Shown here: positions 6,209 to 7,427 of the stretch, one piece after another
Layout of the letters: every line of letters begins with the position of its first letter
How positions within the stretch are numbered: position 1 is the first letter of the stretch
DNA from: Micrococcales bacterium
GTDB lineage: Bacteria; Actinomycetota; Actinomycetes; S36-B12; UBA10799
Length of the DNA stretch: 7,427 bases
NCBI GenBank assembly: GCA_023252115.1
Contig: JAHEXM010000079.1
Location: forward strand, 1 to 7,427
Direction of reading: 5' to 3'
Translations under genes and position numbers: made by a program
The notes under the pieces: generated by a model
The model's database searches: none
What the model saw: the letters and a program-made list of their open reading frames with translations, nothing else
Told to the model about the DNA's origin: nothing

Positions 6209-7427
6209 TTACAGCGGCAGGCTGAGGTTGACGGTCTTTCCTGGGAAGCTCGCTCGAATATCGAGTGTGGAAGTCTTGATCTTTTTGTTGAACGTCCAGA
6301 TGCCGCTGCGCGTGACGGTGGCGGTGCCCAGTGGCTTGAACTTGTTACCTACCTTGCCCAAGATCTTGACTTTCTTTCCCGCCGTTTTAGCAGCACCGGT
6401 CACCCGCAAAGTGTGCTTCTTGCCTTTGTTGACGATCTTGGCCGAGTTGACGACCATCGAGGAGAGTTTGATTGGGCGCGGGGCAACCGAGGTGTCGATC
6501 GCGACGCCATCGAGCGAACCTGCAAATGACACACCCAGCACGGGTGCACCCTTGAATTTGCTCTTGATCCGGCACGCCGCAATCCCATCCGACACTGAAG
6601 CGCGGCATGACTTTCCACCGTTGACAGTGAATGTCATGACCCCGACAAGAGTGCCCGTGGACCTACCCGCATTCGCACTGTGGGTGCTCACATTGGCGGA
6701 TCTCGGTCCAGCGGCAATGCAGGCACTGCGAGCTGTCAATAGGTGTGCCATTTCTGCGACATCAGCACCAATGGATGGGAATACCCTGGCGCCCAATCGA
6801 GTCTCTGTCGTGTTAGCAGTCATGAAGGCCGAAAAGCCACCAGCTAGCACGGCATTACAACGCGCCAGAACCTCGTCGGCGGTTTCGATCCTGTTGGTAA
6901 AAGCGCTGGGCAGTGTGCCGATTTGGGTGTCAGGGTTGGTCACAACAACGTCCACCAGACCGGGTGTGCCTAAACCGGTGGTGCATTTTAGTTGCGTCGC
7001 GGATGTGCGCGTAGGCGATGCGCAGGGCACGCCACCAATGTCAACGGTTGCCCCGCTCACAAATCCGGTGCCAGTGATGGTCACGGGAGTGCCGACCGCG
7101 CCTGTGGCCGGATTAATGCTGCTGACGGTAGGCGCCGGCGGCTCTGTATTCGTAAATCCGCTTGCCAGGGTGCCGGTTTGGCTGTCGGTGTTCATAACGG
7201 CAACGTCCACGGGCGTGCCGGTGGCGCCAGATCCGGTGGTGCAGGTCACGCTCGTTGCGGACACCAGGTGGGGCGATGTGCAGGTCACGCCGCCCAGCGC
7301 AACTGTTGCTCCAGTTGTGAATCCCGTCCCCGTGATCGTCACCGGTGTGCCAGCCGGACCTGAGGTCGGAGCAATACTGCTGACTGTGGGTGCCGCTGCC
7401 GGCGCGGTGTTGGTGAAGGCGTTTGTC
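6209..7427 (-). CDS. IPT/TIG-repeat extracellular protein, C-terminal part (start outside the window)
   Basis: The frame is open from the window edge to TAA at 6209; codons upstream of the GTG at 7342 continue the repeat pattern, so that GTG is internal and the true start lies off the window. Two IPT/TIG Ig-like repeats are visible, each with TVSSI..P, GTPVTITGTGF and a pair of cysteines 13 residues apart; a preceding TNAFTN is the tail of another. After the repeats comes a possibly helical segment (ETADEVLARCNAVL onwards), then an Ig-like stretch near VGVMTFTVNGGKSCRA with two cysteines 11 apart, then a lysine-rich beta region ending VNLSLPL. No LPXTG anchor or C-terminal membrane helix is present. 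The content suggests a secreted or surface protein in adhesion or binding, but the function cannot be named. It ends before the LexA box and probably is not part of the SOS operon. Confidence 0.85.
   Translation of the reverse strand, partial: TNAFTNTAPAAAPTVSSIAPTSGPAGTPVTITGTGFTTGATVALGGVTCTSPHLVSATSVTCTTGSGATGTPVDVAVMNTDSQTGTLASGFTNTEPPAPTVSSINPATGAVGTPVTITGTGFVSGATVDIGGVPCASPTRTSATQLKCTTGLGTPGLVDVVVTNPDTQIGTLPSAFTNRIETADEVLARCNAVLAGGFSAFMTANTTETRLGARVFPSIGADVAEMAHLLTARSACIAAGPRSANVSTHSANAGRSTGTLVGVMTFTVNGGKSCRASVSDGIAACRIKSKFKGAPVLGVSFAGSLDGVAIDTSVAPRPIKLSSMVVNSAKIVNKGKKHTLRVTGAAKTAGKKVKILGKVGNKFKPLGTATVTRSGIWTFNKKIKTSTLDIRASFPGKTVNLSLPL
6893..7132 (-). repeat. IPT/TIG repeat unit 2 (80 codons)
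   Basis: This unit begins PTVSSINP, contains GTPVTITGTGF, cysteines in VPC...LKC at the same 13-residue spacing as unit 1, and ends PSAFTN. It lacks the TEPPA-type linker because the repeat array stops here and the C-terminal region follows. Confidence 0.8.
7133..7390 (-). repeat. IPT/TIG repeat unit 1 (86 codons)
   Basis: This unit begins PTVSSIAP and contains GTPVTITGTGF, the paired cysteines of VTC...VTC, and ends ASGFTN followed by a TEPPA linker. It is the direct tandem predecessor of the unit at 6893-7132, with a period of 258 bases measured between the two TITGTGF motifs. Confidence 0.8.

Noticed and set aside
7340..7342. GTG at 7342 as the start of the IPT/TIG protein.
   Set aside because: The upstream codons remain open to the window edge and encode the first part of the same repeat (PTVSSIAP), so this GTG is an internal valine codon.

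Overview
The window looks like a chromosomal segment of a moderately GC-rich actinobacterium. Three things point there: the ImuA'/ImuB/DnaE2 trio in its actinobacterial form, a LexA operator of the actinobacterial TCGAAC-N4-GTTCGA type, and weak Shine-Dalgarno sequences with a probable leaderless start. I do not assign a genus. Every gene I can support lies on the minus strand, so transcription runs from high to low coordinates. I see no tRNA, rRNA, CRISPR array, insertion sequence or integrase.

Layout in transcription order: (1) 7427-6209, the C-terminal part of a secreted-type protein with tandem IPT/TIG Ig-like repeats; its N-terminus lies beyond the window. (2) 6208-6142, a short spacer with a small hairpin and a perfect 16-bp LexA (SOS) box, immediately followed by a -10-like hexamer placed so that the first transcribed base could be the A of the imuA' ATG. 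(3) 6141-900, a tightly packed operon imuA'-imuB-dnaE2: one sense codon separates the first two genes and the last two overlap by 8 bases. (4) 899-779, a spacer dominated by a perfect 17-bp inverted repeat (823-885). (5) 778-1, the N-terminal part of a secretory-lipase-type alpha/beta hydrolase running off the window edge.

The operon encodes the SOS 'mutasome'. By established work in mycobacteria and Caulobacter, DnaE2 is the catalytic error-prone C-family polymerase, ImuB is a catalytically dead Y-family homologue that bridges to the beta clamp, and ImuA' is a RecA-like accessory protein. On DNA damage LexA leaves the operator and the three proteins are made together, giving translesion synthesis and induced mutagenesis. 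Here dnaE2 is in the same operon as imuA'-imuB, whereas in Mycobacterium tuberculosis it is at a separate locus.

The system is known, but several details are unusual. ImuB lacks most of the N-terminal part of the Y-family palm. imuA' and imuB are in the same reading frame, separated only by TAG-GTC. The clamp-binding motif is QLGLWG rather than QLPLWG. DnaE2 carries a proline-rich insert. The long perfect palindrome after dnaE2 has no U-tract and abuts a possible lipase promoter.
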